A stretch of 64,000 nt of DNA. Source: Rusavskia elegans. Taxonomy: Eukaryota > Ascomycota > Lecanoromycetes > Teloschistales > Teloschistaceae. Of this stretch, positions 47,941 to 59,473 are shown one piece after another. Where the stretch lies: positions 124,001-188,000 of the forward strand of contig SAUG01000119.1 in assembly GCA_011316305.1 (NCBI GenBank). The letters are read 5' to 3'. The stretch's first letter is position 1. Each line of letters opens with the position of its first letter. Both the position numbers and the translations under genes were made by a program. The notes below the pieces were generated by a model that was not told where the DNA came from, searched no databases, and worked only from the letters and a program-made list of their open reading frames with translations.

Positions 47941-49130
47941 GCGTTGGTATCCTTCTCAATATAGCTTTACCAATTAATGCTATTGGTAAATCTATCTACT
48001 AGTAATCTAAAGAGCAATGATTTTATTTAGATAAAATTCTATATTAAGTGTTAGTGTATATCCAATAAAAGAAAAACTAATTACGGCGATAAAGCAATAG
48101 TCTTTTAAAAAGAAAAAACTGACGTTATAATCGTTCGCGTAATAATAGAGATTTCTAAAATAATTCAACGAGTATTTAAAACTCAAATTTCTTTTAGTAA
48201 TTTTATTCTAGAAATTTTGAATTTTTTTTTTCTAGATCAAAATTAAAGCTTTATTTAAATTTAGTAAATCTATTAATTTTACGCCTGAAATTAAAGTAAA
48301 AATCCTAGAATCTATTGAAAAAGATCGGAATTATCGCGAGAGAAAAACTAGTAATTTTATTTAAATATTATTCTACAATCTTCCTCTTTTATTTTGAATA
48401 AATTGTTTTTATCTAATAATATTAGATAAAGATAAATAAAAATACTAATAAACTAAATTTGATTAAAATTATAATAGAATTTTTTTTCTAATTCTATTTT
48501 CGTTTCTAATATTCGATTTCTAGAAAATTAATAAATTATAATTTAAAGCAACCGTATAAACGTTTCTTTTAAATAACGAAAAAGTAAAATTAAAATCTAA
48601 AAAGTATCTAATTATTTATATCAAGCTACGAATTTCTATTACCGTTAGAAAAATAATATAAAGTTTATATTTTAAAATTGCTATTTGTATAATCATAAGA
48701 AAGTTTATAATATTTAAAATATAAAATTAGCAATAGAAAAATAAATCAATAAAATAGAATTTAAAAAAGTTAACGAAATATTAGAATCTATAGGTAAAGA
48801 AAATAGATGTTTAAAATAAAAATAAAACGAATACAAAGAAAAAAAAGAAAAGAAAATTTTAAAAGCGCTAGAATAAAGTAAATAAAAATTTTATTCGTAA
48901 TAGTAAAAGTGATATAAATATTTGATATCGTTATTAAAAAAAGATACTAATACTAATACTTTTTATATTCGTTATTAAAAATAAAAAAAATCGTTTAAAT
49001 ACGATTGTATATAAGGATAAAACATTAGTATAATTTTATATTTCTAGAATTATATTTTTATAGAGATGGTATTATTAAATTAATTTAGTATAAAAGTTGC
49101 GCGTATTTAAATATATCCATAACATATTAG
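47941..49130. other. AT-rich block, 1.2 kb, RIP-type
   Basis: Strongly TA/AA-rich, all frames closed. Probably a mutated repeat copy, but I see no terminal repeats or recognisable protein relic. Confidence 0.6.
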
Positions 49131-49549
49131 TTCTTCATAGAACGAAAAACTTCTCGGAGCCTGAAGTGTAAGAATCATTCGAAGGGCACTCAATAAACAG
49201 AAGAGGCCGAAACGCAGCGATGTACAGGCTTTTCTTAAACCCGGAGCATCCTACGCTCAATTCATTCAACGACACCCCATTCCCACAATTTCCTCCTATC
49301 ACGCCGACACGCAAGTCCCATTCTCGCCGCAAAACATCCAGCAAGTCTCCGTTGAAAGCCCGTGTTCCAAACCCTAATAGATTGGTCGACCCTACCTCCT
49401 GCTAATCGAGCTGAAGAATTCTAAAGAAGGAGCAACTTGCCCAGATATGACCAGATATCATATTTTGTGAATTTGCATATATTAAGGATCCCTGGACTCC
49501 GAAGCCAGTACTAGAGCTGTGGGCGCACTATACCATGCCGGCCAAGACC

Positions 49550-50059
49550 GGAAAAGAATTGATCCTGAAAAATCAAAGGCAAGTCGCCCGTGGAGATTTA
49601 CGTCGCTAGTACTGCTTCGCTAGGAACAGCCGAAGGCGAAGTTGGCCACCTCAATGAAGACTGAGGATCAGCCTACGTATTACGATTACGGCACCGACCC
49701 CATGTTCGTGACCTTCGAATCCAAAAATGACCACCGCGATCTCTCATCCGCTTAGACACTTGGATTGGGCTGAGTATGAGAAGGGACATCTGGGAGGTTA
49801 CCCTATGGATGTACCTGTCCTCGCAATCGCCATCTATGGCGATCGATGGAAATTCTGGATCGCCTATTCGATCAAGGTCCCTGCAAAGGAGAGAAAACAG
49901 GGCAGTAAACGGTACCGAGGGCAGTTCGCTGGCTCAATGGACATGGGTAATACATGGAGCATTGAGAGGATTTTCAAAATACCACACTTCTTGAAAGCGA
50001 TATACGGAGTCGACCGGTCTGCGGCGGTGAGAGGAGTGAAGTTCGGTGATAACCCATGA
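49550..50059 (+). pseudogene. decayed gene of unknown family
   Basis: One frame reads KLATSMKTEDQPTYYDYGTD then PMFVTFESKNDHRD up to a stop near 49756. A second frame takes over at 49727 with HLDWAEYEKGHLGGYPMDVP, RWKFWIAYSIKVPA and a clean C-terminal end at 50059. An in-frame TAG upstream (near 49611) could be a former CAG. The two parts look like one protein interrupted by a frameshift. No family recognised. Borders approximate; a spliced gene with unrecognised introns is the alternative. Confidence 0.4.
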
Positions 50060-50429
50060 TTGGATAACGACGGTTGGAGGCGTGAATAGACGTACGATGA
50101 TACAATCTCGAGCCTCGAGATAGTATCTCTTTGATATATTGGAAGGTATACATTGGCGCCTTATCTCTCTGCTGATCTTTGAATACTTATGAGTCGGATC
50201 GACTGCTTGCAATCCACTCAATCTAATCTCGTGGCGTTAGGCCAAAGTTGAATCTCGAAAGTCAACCAGACCGATCCGCAGACTTGGTGTGAAGAAGATG
50301 CTGTTGACTGCTGAGGCATTGTCACATTTCCTTATAGGCATAGGAGCAGTAGATAAAACTTGAAATATCTCGACCTGTAGCTTTCTACATGTCAATTCGA
50401 CCAGAATAGAGCTTCCCGGATAATGATTC

Positions 50430-51608
50430 CTAGAGAGCCCTTATAACGGCCTCGAGCTCCGCTCGAAATTGGTGATCATCGGCAGGAATACTCATCTGCC
50501 CGGCTTCAAAGTGAGTCCCAAAGCATACATCATGGTCGTCGGACATGCAATAGATGAATTCCATAGATTCCATTAGTGTTTCGTCACGAATAAATTGCAA
50601 AAACCTTTGCCATGGCTTTTTGTATCCGGTGAGGTCAACCGCGTCGAGCGTGATACGACGCAAGGTGTCTTGATGACGTTTGATGAGAGCGGACAAGTCA
50701 TCGTAGTGGCAGTCTACACAATCTAGATGGAGTATGACTATCCCCTCGATGCGTAAGCCCTGGGCTATCGACGAGAATTGGGCCCGTGTCAGACGCGGCT
50801 GGAATGCCAAATCTAGGTCCTTAAGAGACGGAAACAATTTGAGGAAGTCGAGTAGGCAAGTCTCCCAACCATCCTCAATCTCGCCAAATTTAAGACCTAA
50901 CATGAGGCACAAGGAAGGTAGACTGGAGAAAGGATGACCGAGCATGCCTGAGGAAAGTCTCGGGAGTTGCTGGATGCCAATACCTTCTTCCACATGGCCA
51001 ATGGAGAAGGTCTCTAGGGTGCAGCCAGATGCATTTACTGCTGCCAGTGCCGTTGATACAAGTTGCTTTACGAAGTCGATGCTTGTCGATAGTTTCATTC
51101 TTGTAGTCAACAGCCGACCCGCCTTGGACTTCTGGAAATTGCGATCGAAGTCGTCTAACTGGTCACTGACCTCGACAGCGGTGCAGTTTGGCAGATTTTT
51201 CAAAGCTAGAGCAAGGCAAGCAGCGGCCTGACCAGACTCCATAAGCCATTTCTGATCTCTCAGCAACATGGTATATTGAGGATGATTCGATACCGCCATG
51301 CTACGCGCCTCGCTACTCATGTCCTCGAGCTCGAAGTCATATTCCGCTTCCGGGACATGATGAATGCAGACGGCTAGAGAAGTAACCGAGGCGCGATATG
51401 TTTCAGAAAGAGAGACTTGACGAAAGGTTTCCAAACTCTCGGTACTGATAAAGACGTTTCGATATCGAAAAAACCGCCGAAGGAAAGTATAATGTATCGT
51501 AGCAGATATACTTTTGTTGACCAAACGAAGATTTAGAAGGGTTTCAGTATCGAAGAAGCCTGCGGCTTCAGCAAGGACTTCACCCGGCAACCTATCCAGC
51601 AGTGACAT
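50430..51608 (-). CDS. F-box protein, 392 aa
   Basis: Single-exon protein starting MSLLDRLPGEVLAEAAGFFD, continuing TLLNLRLVNKSISATIHYTF: the canonical F-box core (LPxEVL...L..LRLVNK). The remainder has leucine-rich-repeat-like spacing (LFPSLKDLDLAFQPRLT, IEGIVILHLDCVDCHYDDL, LRRITLDAVDL), typical of fungal F-box proteins that select substrates for SCF ubiquitin ligases. Substrate unknown. ATG at 51608. It borders the large AT-rich block and is intact. Confidence 0.85.
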   Translation of the reverse strand: MSLLDRLPGEVLAEAAGFFDTETLLNLRLVNKSISATIHYTFLRRFFRYRNVFISTESLETFRQVSLSETYRASVTSLAVCIHHVPEAEYDFELEDMSSEARSMAVSNHPQYTMLLRDQKWLMESGQAAACLALALKNLPNCTAVEVSDQLDDFDRNFQKSKAGRLLTTRMKLSTSIDFVKQLVSTALAAVNASGCTLETFSIGHVEEGIGIQQLPRLSSGMLGHPFSSLPSLCLMLGLKFGEIEDGWETCLLDFLKLFPSLKDLDLAFQPRLTRAQFSSIAQGLRIEGIVILHLDCVDCHYDDLSALIKRHQDTLRRITLDAVDLTGYKKPWQRFLQFIRDETLMESMEFIYCMSDDHDVCFGTHFEAGQMSIPADDHQFRAELEAVIRAL

Positions 51609-52536
51609 TGATGTATCGTCACGAGGAAAATTTGATTGTGGTCAAGAAAGAAGATGTATCATACTGTTTAAATTGTTTATTAGTCTGTCTTGTCTTTTAT
51701 GTGTGAACCGGAGATGGCAGCCTTACACAGCTTGGCCAGGAATCACTTGTTCTGAGCTTTAGAGCTGCATAGAAGGTATACTTTACTCTATGGGAGACCC
51801 AGGTACCAACGAGAAAGAGGAGATTACAGGTCGTCGCAATTCTTTCAGGTCTTGTGACCCTCTTAAACGATTAGCGCTTCAATACGGAATAATTCCGGCC
51901 CAACCCCCGCCTCCATCCGTACCTTAGGGGCGTAACCCCGAATGTTCATACCGTGTTATTGTGGTACTGATACGATAATAATCAACTAGACTATAATAAG
52001 ATTCCGTCGAGTTTAGGCGAAATTATAATGATAGTCGTAAGTAGTAAAGATAATATTAGTAGAATCTGACGATATCAAACGATTAAAACGTGATAGCTTT
52101 ACGTAGACGTATTACTACAAGTAATATATACGCTATCAACTACTAAATCTATTATCTCTATCTAATATAGTTTTTTTATATATTTTTTGATATTAAAATC
52201 GTCTAATTCTTTCGAATTCAAATTAAAATTTTTTATAATATTAATAAAATTCTGTATATACGTTTACTAAATACTAATATTCAATATTTGAATTCGAACT
52301 ATTAATATATTATTTATATATTATTAAATTTATTATAAACGGAAACTATTAACTTTGACAATATTAAATTGTAAACTAATATATACGATTTAATCATGCG
52401 AATTTTTAATTTCAATCTTTTACGATTTAATACTAGAAACGCTAAACCGATTAGATTACGTAAATTTCTGATATCCAAGTATTTTTACCGAAAATTTAAA
52501 TTTTAGGACTTCCGAAAAAACTAGATCTAGACTAAA
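51609..52536. other. F-box promoter and start of AT-rich block
   Basis: About 350 bases of normal composition, then TA-rich sequence from about 51960. No gene supported. Confidence 0.55.
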
Positions 52537-52541
52537 CCTTG

Positions 52542-52951
52542 TATTACGTCCACGATTCCATAGAAGTACTTTAGAAAATTAGTCAGCTAAACGAAATTAA
52601 TTATCTATAGCCGCCTATAGCTACTATAGCCGACTTTAATAATAAAGCTTTTAGCGGATAGCTATCTATCGGTACTATCGACTACTTTTACTATATATAT
52701 CGCTTATTACTCCTATTAGATATCTTTATTTATTAGTTATTAATATAATTATTAAATACCCTTAGTTATTTTCTTTTTAATTACTTCTATAACGAAAATA
52801 TTTTATAATATAATAATCGTACCTTTATAGCTATATCGAATCAATTATAATAATCTATACTAGAACTCTTATACTATTTAATAGCTCGGACTATATCTAT
52901 AGCTATAGCTAGACTCGAATATAACGTTTTCTAATATATAGGAATATTATA
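52542..52951. repeat. 5' LTR
   Basis: First of two direct long terminal repeats; begins TATTACGTC and ends in a sequence corresponding to GACGTTATA of the other copy, giving short imperfect inverted termini. Confidence 0.75.
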
Positions 52952-52999
52952 TTTTAATAAATTACTATATTAGTTTTATTATCCCGTTCTATAGTTCGA

Positions 53000-53760
53000 A
53001 GCGATACTATTAAAGCGATAATACCTAATATCTATAAAAGAGATAAAGAATCTTTAAAACTATAGTTTATCTAGATAAATATCTATTTTATATCTTTTAT
53101 AAATCTATTTTCTAATAAAGTAATTAAAGTTCTATTTATAATATTATATCTAGAAAAGATAGTATTTAATTAGATATAGCTCTAATTAGAAAATAATTTT
53201 AATAACCCGAAGAATTAAAGGAAGGATAAAATAATATAAATCCTCTATACCTTCGGTAATCTAATTATAGCTATAAAAGAAGCTTTTAGAGATAGTAATA
53301 AAAATAGAATAATAGAAAAAAGATTAATAGTTCTAAAATAGTAGAAGTCGATAACTATCTACGCTATTTAGTTTAGAATATTAGCTTATAAAACGGACTA
53401 GAAAGATTTAATTCTAAAAGTCTACTTCTATAAAAGACTTTATATAAAAGTTAAAAAAGCTATAGTAGCGATTAAAGAACCAAATTCGCTTATATTTCTA
53501 ATCGAACTAGCGACTAGAATTAATACTAGATAGTATAAAATATACTTATATAAATAGGCGCTTAATAAGATAGGATCTACTAAGAAAATACCTAAGAGAA
53601 ATCTAATAGAATTTAATACTATCGAAAATAGAAGATTACGGACTAATATTTATTACTTATATAGAAAAATAGAATATTTTAAAAGAAATTACCTAGCCTA
53701 AAAAATAATAGAGATAACTAAAAATTAGTTTAAAATAGTAGAAAAATTATCTAAAAGAAA
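53000..53760 (+). pseudogene. Gag relic with a mutated zinc knuckle
   Basis: At about 53651-53692 the plus strand reads YYLYRKIEYFKRNY. The spacing equals the CX2CX4HX4C zinc knuckle with all three Cys and the His replaced by Tyr; TGT/TGC to TAT/TAC and CAT to TAT are the changes RIP makes. The upstream part is mixed helical-type sequence with many TAG/TAA. Borders approximate. Confidence 0.65.
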
Positions 53761-55467
53761 AGCTAAAAAATATATAATAGAAAGTTAAATAGTCTATTAT
53801 AACGATAATTACTTTATTTATCTATTAGATAAAGAGGGATTAGAATAATACCCTATAGAACTAAAAGGAGTAAAAAAAAACTAATATTAGAATTTAAGCC
53901 GTATAAGATAGAAAAACCTCTAATAATAGCTTTTAAAATCGAAATCGAAAGTTATAAAATAATAGCTTTTGTAAATAGAGAGGAGGAAAATAAAATTATA
54001 AAAGAATTATATAACTAGATTAGAAAATATATCTAGAGATTAACCTAGTAGAATAATAGGATTATAAAAATCGAAGTTAAAATAAAAAACGAATTTATCG
54101 GTATATCGAATTTTATAATAATCGAAAGCCCTAGATAATATATTATACTTAGAAACGAAGAGAAAAAATCGATTTCTAAAATACTAGTATAAGATAATAC
54201 AGTTAAAAGAAAGAGAAAACTATAAATAAATACCTTTTCGCGTATAAAAACCTTTTATATAGAGAATTAGATATTATATTAAATACGAATTACGAATAGA
54301 TTAAAGAAATCGATACCCTTTTTAAAAACGAAGGCGAAGTATAGGAAATAAAGATCTAGAAAGAATATTACTATCTATTATCGTAATTAGTATTAAAATA
54401 CGATGAAAATCAAGAAATAATCTAAAGACTATAGATAGAAGATATTAAAAAACTTTATCGGAATATTATTAAAAATATAGAAAGAATCGAATATAATACT
54501 ATACTAGAATTAGATAAAGGAATACTAGACCCTATATTAAATATATAACTAAAAGACGATTAGTTCCTATCTTTATTATTATAGGATAAAATAGTAGCTA
54601 AAAAATAAAAATTAGTAGAAACTATAGAGGATTCGGACGTACTTTATAGTATTAATATATAATTCGGAATAAATATAGTAAAAGAAAGAAAAAATCTTTA
54701 ACTAGATACTCTTTTATATTTTTATCGCCTCTAGAAGCTAAGAAAAATTAAACTTTTTTAGAAACCGATTAATATTAACCGAATTAAAACTAGGAATAGA
54801 TTTAATAGACGACTTTTATACGGCTAATATAAAACTAATAGAGAAGTAAAACGCTACCGGATTATTAAGCTCGTTAAAATAAAATAAAATGCGTTACTTT
54901 TAAACGATAAAATTATTTTTATATTTATCTAAAGCGCGATAATAAATAATAAAATATTTTTATTTTCTAAAAAGCCGGTAGAAATTCGACTTTTAAATAA
55001 AATACTAATTACGAATTTCCTTTTTAAAATTTAGAAAGAATTCGATACGACGGCAGACTTTAGAATATTCTTTAAAAATATTCGAAATATCGGATCGAAG
55101 CTTATTCTTTTTATCTTTAAAACGTTTCTCTACGGAAATTAGTAGAAAATATAAACTAGAAAGAAGATATATAAATAGTATTATAAATTAATAGATTATA
55201 AATCTTTTAAACTCGAGTATATTTACAATAAATATTACTATCGACTTCGACCTTATATTTTTTTTAAAGAATTTCGAAAGTATAAAAAATAATAAAAAGA
55301 TATAATAATATCCTTTAATTAAATACGACGAAAGAATTTTAATCGATTCCTCATTCGAAAATATATAATAATGATATTAAAAGAAAAAAAAAAGAAATAG
55401 GATTAGAACCTTTTTTATACTCTATAAAAAGTAATATACTAGATAAAGAACGCTATAGAAAAGGTCG

Positions 55468-55877
55468 TATTACGTCTATAATTCTATAGAAATATTCTAG
55501 AAGATTAGCTAGCTAAGCGAGACTAATTATCTATAGCCGCCTATAGTCGCTATAGCCGATCTTTATAATAGAGCTTTTAGTGAATAGCTATCTATCGATA
55601 CTATCGGCTACTTTTACTATATATATCGCCTATTATTTCTATTAGATAGCTACTTTTATTAGTTATTAATATAATTATTAAATACCTTTAGTTATTCTCT
55701 TTTTAATTATCTCTATAACGAAAATACCTCGTAATATCGCGACTATACTTTTATAGCTATATAGGATTAGTTATAGTAATCTATACTAGGATTTCTTTAC
55801 TATTTAGTAGCTCGGTCTACGTCTACGGCTGTAGCTAGGCTCGAGCGTAACGCCTTCTAATATACAGGGACGTTATA
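55468..55877. repeat. 3' LTR
   Basis: Second long terminal repeat; less AT-rich than the first copy, retaining more C and G at sites where the 5' LTR has T and A, so the two copies were mutated unevenly. Confidence 0.75.
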
Positions 55878-55882
55878 CCTTG

Positions 55883-56760
55883 TTCAGAGAAACCTTGATC
55901 TATTTAACTTTATTAACTCGATTTACTTCGATCGATCGGGCTAGATTAAGACGATTTACTAGATAGATTCTCTATATAATAACTCCATATAAAAATCGAC
56001 TTGGTCGGTTAGAAAAAATTTAAATATTAGTCAACTTTCGAGAAATTCGAATCTTCGACCCGCCGGATTAATTCCGCTAACCCCGAAATAGAACGCTAGA
56101 TCCGTTGGGCCGCTAGGTCACGCAGTATTACTACTGCGTCATCTAGGCCAAAAAGACTAATATAAAATATTATCTTTTATATATTTAATTATATTATTAA
56201 AATCTAATCGTATAAATATAGTTTTAAATTTAAATTATTATACGAAAATGATTCTTAGAATACAAATATAAATAAAAAATATATAAATTTATAGATACGT
56301 TTTTCAAGTTCTATAGATACTTTTTTTTTAAAAAAAAATATAAATTTCGTCTTTTCAACCGTTAGTATATAATACAATTTTGAAAAAGATACGAAAATAT
56401 ATATATAGATTTCGAATTCAAAATTTTAAAAATTTTATCTAATATATTAGTTGAAGCTATATATAATTTAGATAAATAGATTTTAATAAATATTACGTTT
56501 TAATTTTCTTTTTTAAATAGATTGAAATTTAAAAAATAAAAAATTATCAAATCTAAAAAATAGTTTAATATTATTAGTAAATTGAAAAATTTGATGGTAA
56601 AAAGATAATAATATAAATTCCAATTACTAGATTAAAGTATATTCGTAACTATTGATTCTAATACGAGTTATAAAAACGTCAAATTTAAAATCTTTAGTTT
56701 TGATAATTCTTTGAAATTAAATCAAATTATCTAAATTAAATTGTAATTTTCATTTTTAAT
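55883..56760. other. AT-rich block with a GC islet
   Basis: No gene. Around 56040-56150 GC content rises. ACGCAGTA-TTAC-TACTGCGT at 56120-56139 is a perfect 8-bp hairpin inside a longer imperfect one (CTAGG...CTAGG). Possibly the end of an unrecognised element. Confidence 0.5.
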
Positions 56761-57086
56761 TAGTCTGGCCGTCGGGTCGGGTTTCGAACCCGGGGTCGAA
56801 AAACCGACCCGATCCGACTCGGAACCGCTAAGACGCCAAGCCCTAGTATAAAAGTATAACTTCGGGATAAAAGTTATCCCGAAATATTTAAAAAAATTCT
56901 AGTTAATTAACTACGCTAGCTAGAAAGGTTTTAGTTGGACGAAATATATTATCTAGGTATATTACCTTTATAGATAATTAATTAATTAATTAATTTTTAA
57001 ATTATAATATTAATAAAGGCTTAGCGGGTTCCCGTCGGATTTTCGGGTTCGAACCGACGGGAACCCGTACCGAAGTGGCCAGTCTA
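56761..57086. mobile_element. small GC-rich fold-back element (MITE-like), 326 bp
   Basis: Ends TAGTCTGGCC (56761-56770) and its inverse GGCCAGTCTA (57077-57086) with one mismatch, flanked by TA. Each end carries a GC-rich hairpin: CGGGTCGG/CCGACCCG on the left, and a perfect 14-bp stem 57025-57038 with 57054-57067 on the right. A third palindrome (TTCGGGATAA...TTATCCCGAA) lies inside. It keeps many CpG and CpA sites although the surroundings are TA-saturated. No protein. Confidence 0.6.
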
Positions 57087-58029
57087 TTTTTAATATTCAT
57101 TTATTATTCGAAAACTATAAAAAAAAATTTTATTTTCAATATTCTAATTTTATCTATACAATATAAAAGTTTTAATCATTTATTATTAAAATATTTTACT
57201 TTTATTTATATTAAAATAGAAACATTTATATATTAAAAACTATCGTTTTTAATAATCTTTTCTTAGTATCTATTTTTTGTTTCACGTAACCGCGTTGTTT
57301 TTATATCCGATCGAATCCGTTGGATTCGTAATATTGAACTTGCGAAATGAAACTATACCAACGTTATACAAATAGTAAATATAAGAAATATCGATTAATA
57401 GATATAAATAAATATCTTTTTTAATCTAATAGATATAATTTATCAATCAAATAATCTTTATAGATAGAATACCGAGTTCGAAATTTATATATACAAGAAA
57501 TTTTTCAATAATTCGTATTTTTTTTTATTTTTCAAATTGTTATAGAATTTAAAGTATCTCGTTTAATATATCAACAATCAAGATTGTACAGAATATATAC
57601 TTTTCAATAGACGTTATATACTATAAATTTATTATATTTTGTTATTATTAATACTATATTTTTTCGTAACGGTTGAATAAATAAAAGGTGTAAATTATAT
57701 AAAATATAGCTGTCGAATAAATAGAAATATATATAAACGATTTTTGGCAACTAATTATTTTTGTCGAATTTCAGATATATTATATTAATTAACTATTCCC
57801 GAATTGGCGGTTGACTCTGAGGTTATTTAAATCGAGATAGTACCAGCGGCCCCAATCTTTGTGGCTTGGAACCACAACGTCAATTCCCATCCACCTTCAA
57901 AGATATAGAAAAACAAAAGCAAATGAAACAGCTGATATATATAAATGTATATATGCCTTCTGCGATTCGATACAAAAGCGACCAATATATACGAAGCGCC
58001 GTTTCCAACCGCCTTTTTCTATCACCATT
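57087..58029. other. AT-rich block end and 3' flank
   Basis: TA-rich to about 57800, then normal composition. No gene seen. Confidence 0.55.
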
Positions 58030-59473
58030 CTAAACCGCCACCCCTGATTTCTCTTCCGTAACCGACCACTCGACCTTCCGCATAATATGCGTCTGACTAC
58101 TCTGACTATCATCCTCACTCTTTTTACCAGCCGTGATCTCACAATGCCGATTTGGTAGCCAATGACTACCCCGGTCTATCCGATCCATCTCTATATTCTC
58201 CGGTGCAGCCTTGCTCGGGTCTCTCATTCTACCACTCCACGGGCTCGCTGACGGCGCCGTCTTTCCTGCCTCGCTATTGGAGCTGAAGGCCCCCTTTTGG
58301 AATTGCGAGCCCCTTGCTTTCGAGTAGCCGTCTGCCGAACGGTTGACGCTGGGAAGTCGTAGCTGGGCGTGTGTGATGTTCAGACCGTCGGCGCGGATCA
58401 TGCCTGTTTCGAGCGCGTCGATCAGGAATTTGAGGAATGGGAAGCAAGCGCTTATCAGGGAGAAAAACAGCACGGTTTGTCCGAGGAGGATTGGGATCCA
58501 GAGGTCGTAGAGTAGGTCGGGGGTTTGAGTTCGGGGGATGCTGGTGTGAAGGTAGGCGAGTTGGAGGATTTGGGCTATTATGGCGCTGGAATGGAAAGTT
58601 AGCGGGCGGTTTCCTTGAGGGCGAGTGCTAGGTGACAGGGGAGGAAGGAAGAACGTACGACAGTCTTGAGGCGTCACAGGCTATGATGACTGCTTTCTGG
58701 CTCGCCTTCATCTGTAGCTTGAGGACTATCGAAACAGGCAGAGCGATGAGTGCTATGTCTGTGATAATGTTGAAGATGCCGTAGTATGTCCAGAAGGCGA
58801 GCAGATCGATGCATGCGCCGCTTGAGGTGATGGACCAGGGGCTGGGAAGCTTGCATTCAAAAGCGACGACGACGAGGGCGGTAACTGTCCAGATCCCGAT
58901 GAGGCTCATCATGACTGTACTGGCCTGGCGGGAGGCCCGGTACGGGAAGAGCTTGTACACGTGGATACAGACGGAGCTCTTCGCTAGACCCAAGGTAACG
59001 ATGTAGATGAGGAGACTAGCGTATAAAGCCTGCTTGATGTATTAGAACTGTAGCTCCATGTGGTTTGTTTCGGGTTGAGGTGATGACGCACCTTTTGGAT
59101 CACATCCTGCTGATCTGGACTGAGGTTGTCGGCGTGGGAACCCAGCCCATTTGTTGATGAGATAGAAACTGCGATGGATTGCCCAATAGCAGTGACCTGC
59201 AATGCATGGCCTCGTCAGTGGAAGTTGGTGACAACGACCGTGACACAAGGATGGGGATAACATTCGTACCATGGCAAAGATGGCCATTATGTCGTCCCAT
59301 CGCAGAGTGTTCATGGTCGCATACCTCGTCACCACGCGTGCCCCTACGACGAACACCGTGGCGATACTCAACAGCCAGGTCACAACGCTGACGACTGAGC
59401 CATGGCGTTTTGCTGTGTTCCATAAGGGCGCATCCGCTGCTGTCAAGTTGGTCGAGGTGATGACCTCCCTCAT
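58030..59473 (-). CDS. rhodopsin-domain (PTH11-like) seven-helix membrane protein, 4 exons
   Basis: Exons 59270-59473, 59092-59196, 58659-59029 and 58030-58585 (introns 73, 62, 73 nt) give 411 aa. Seen: helix 1 VVSVVTWLLSIATVFVVGAR; the family-typical RWDDIMAIFAM; LLIYIVTLGLAKSSVCIHVY; CIDLLAFWTYYGIFNIITDI with ALIALPVSIVLKLQMKASQK; and a last helix LLGQTVLFFSLISACFPFLK followed by a roughly 120-residue Ser-rich cytosolic tail. This block order is the fungal rhodopsin-domain family (PF20684), including PTH11-like proteins, which may sense surface cues; ligand unknown. No CFEM domain. Start ATG at 59473. Confidence 0.9.

Larger units (their letters stand above)
52537..55882. mobile_element. 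RIP-degraded LTR retrotransposon, about 3.3 kb, with target duplication
   Basis: Two direct repeats of about 410 bases (LTRs), 52542-52951 and 55468-55877, share long matches such as TTATCTATAGCCGCCTATAG and differ mostly by C/T and G/A changes. The outer flanks are CCTTG on both sides (52537-52541, 55878-55882), a 5-bp target duplication, so the insertion is complete. LTR ends now read TA...TA, which is what RIP makes of the usual TG...CA. The interior is only about 2.5 kb. A Gag zinc-knuckle relic is readable near 53650; I could not identify reverse transcriptase or integrase. Superfamily undetermined. Confidence 0.8.

Noticed and set aside
47941..49130. Possible pogo-type transposase relic
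   Set aside because: No catalytic motif, DNA-binding segment or terminal repeats could be read with confidence.
54811..54830. Possible reverse transcriptase DD motif (LIDDF) in the LTR element
   Set aside because: No flanking reverse-transcriptase blocks could be recognised; a two-Asp match alone is not evidence.
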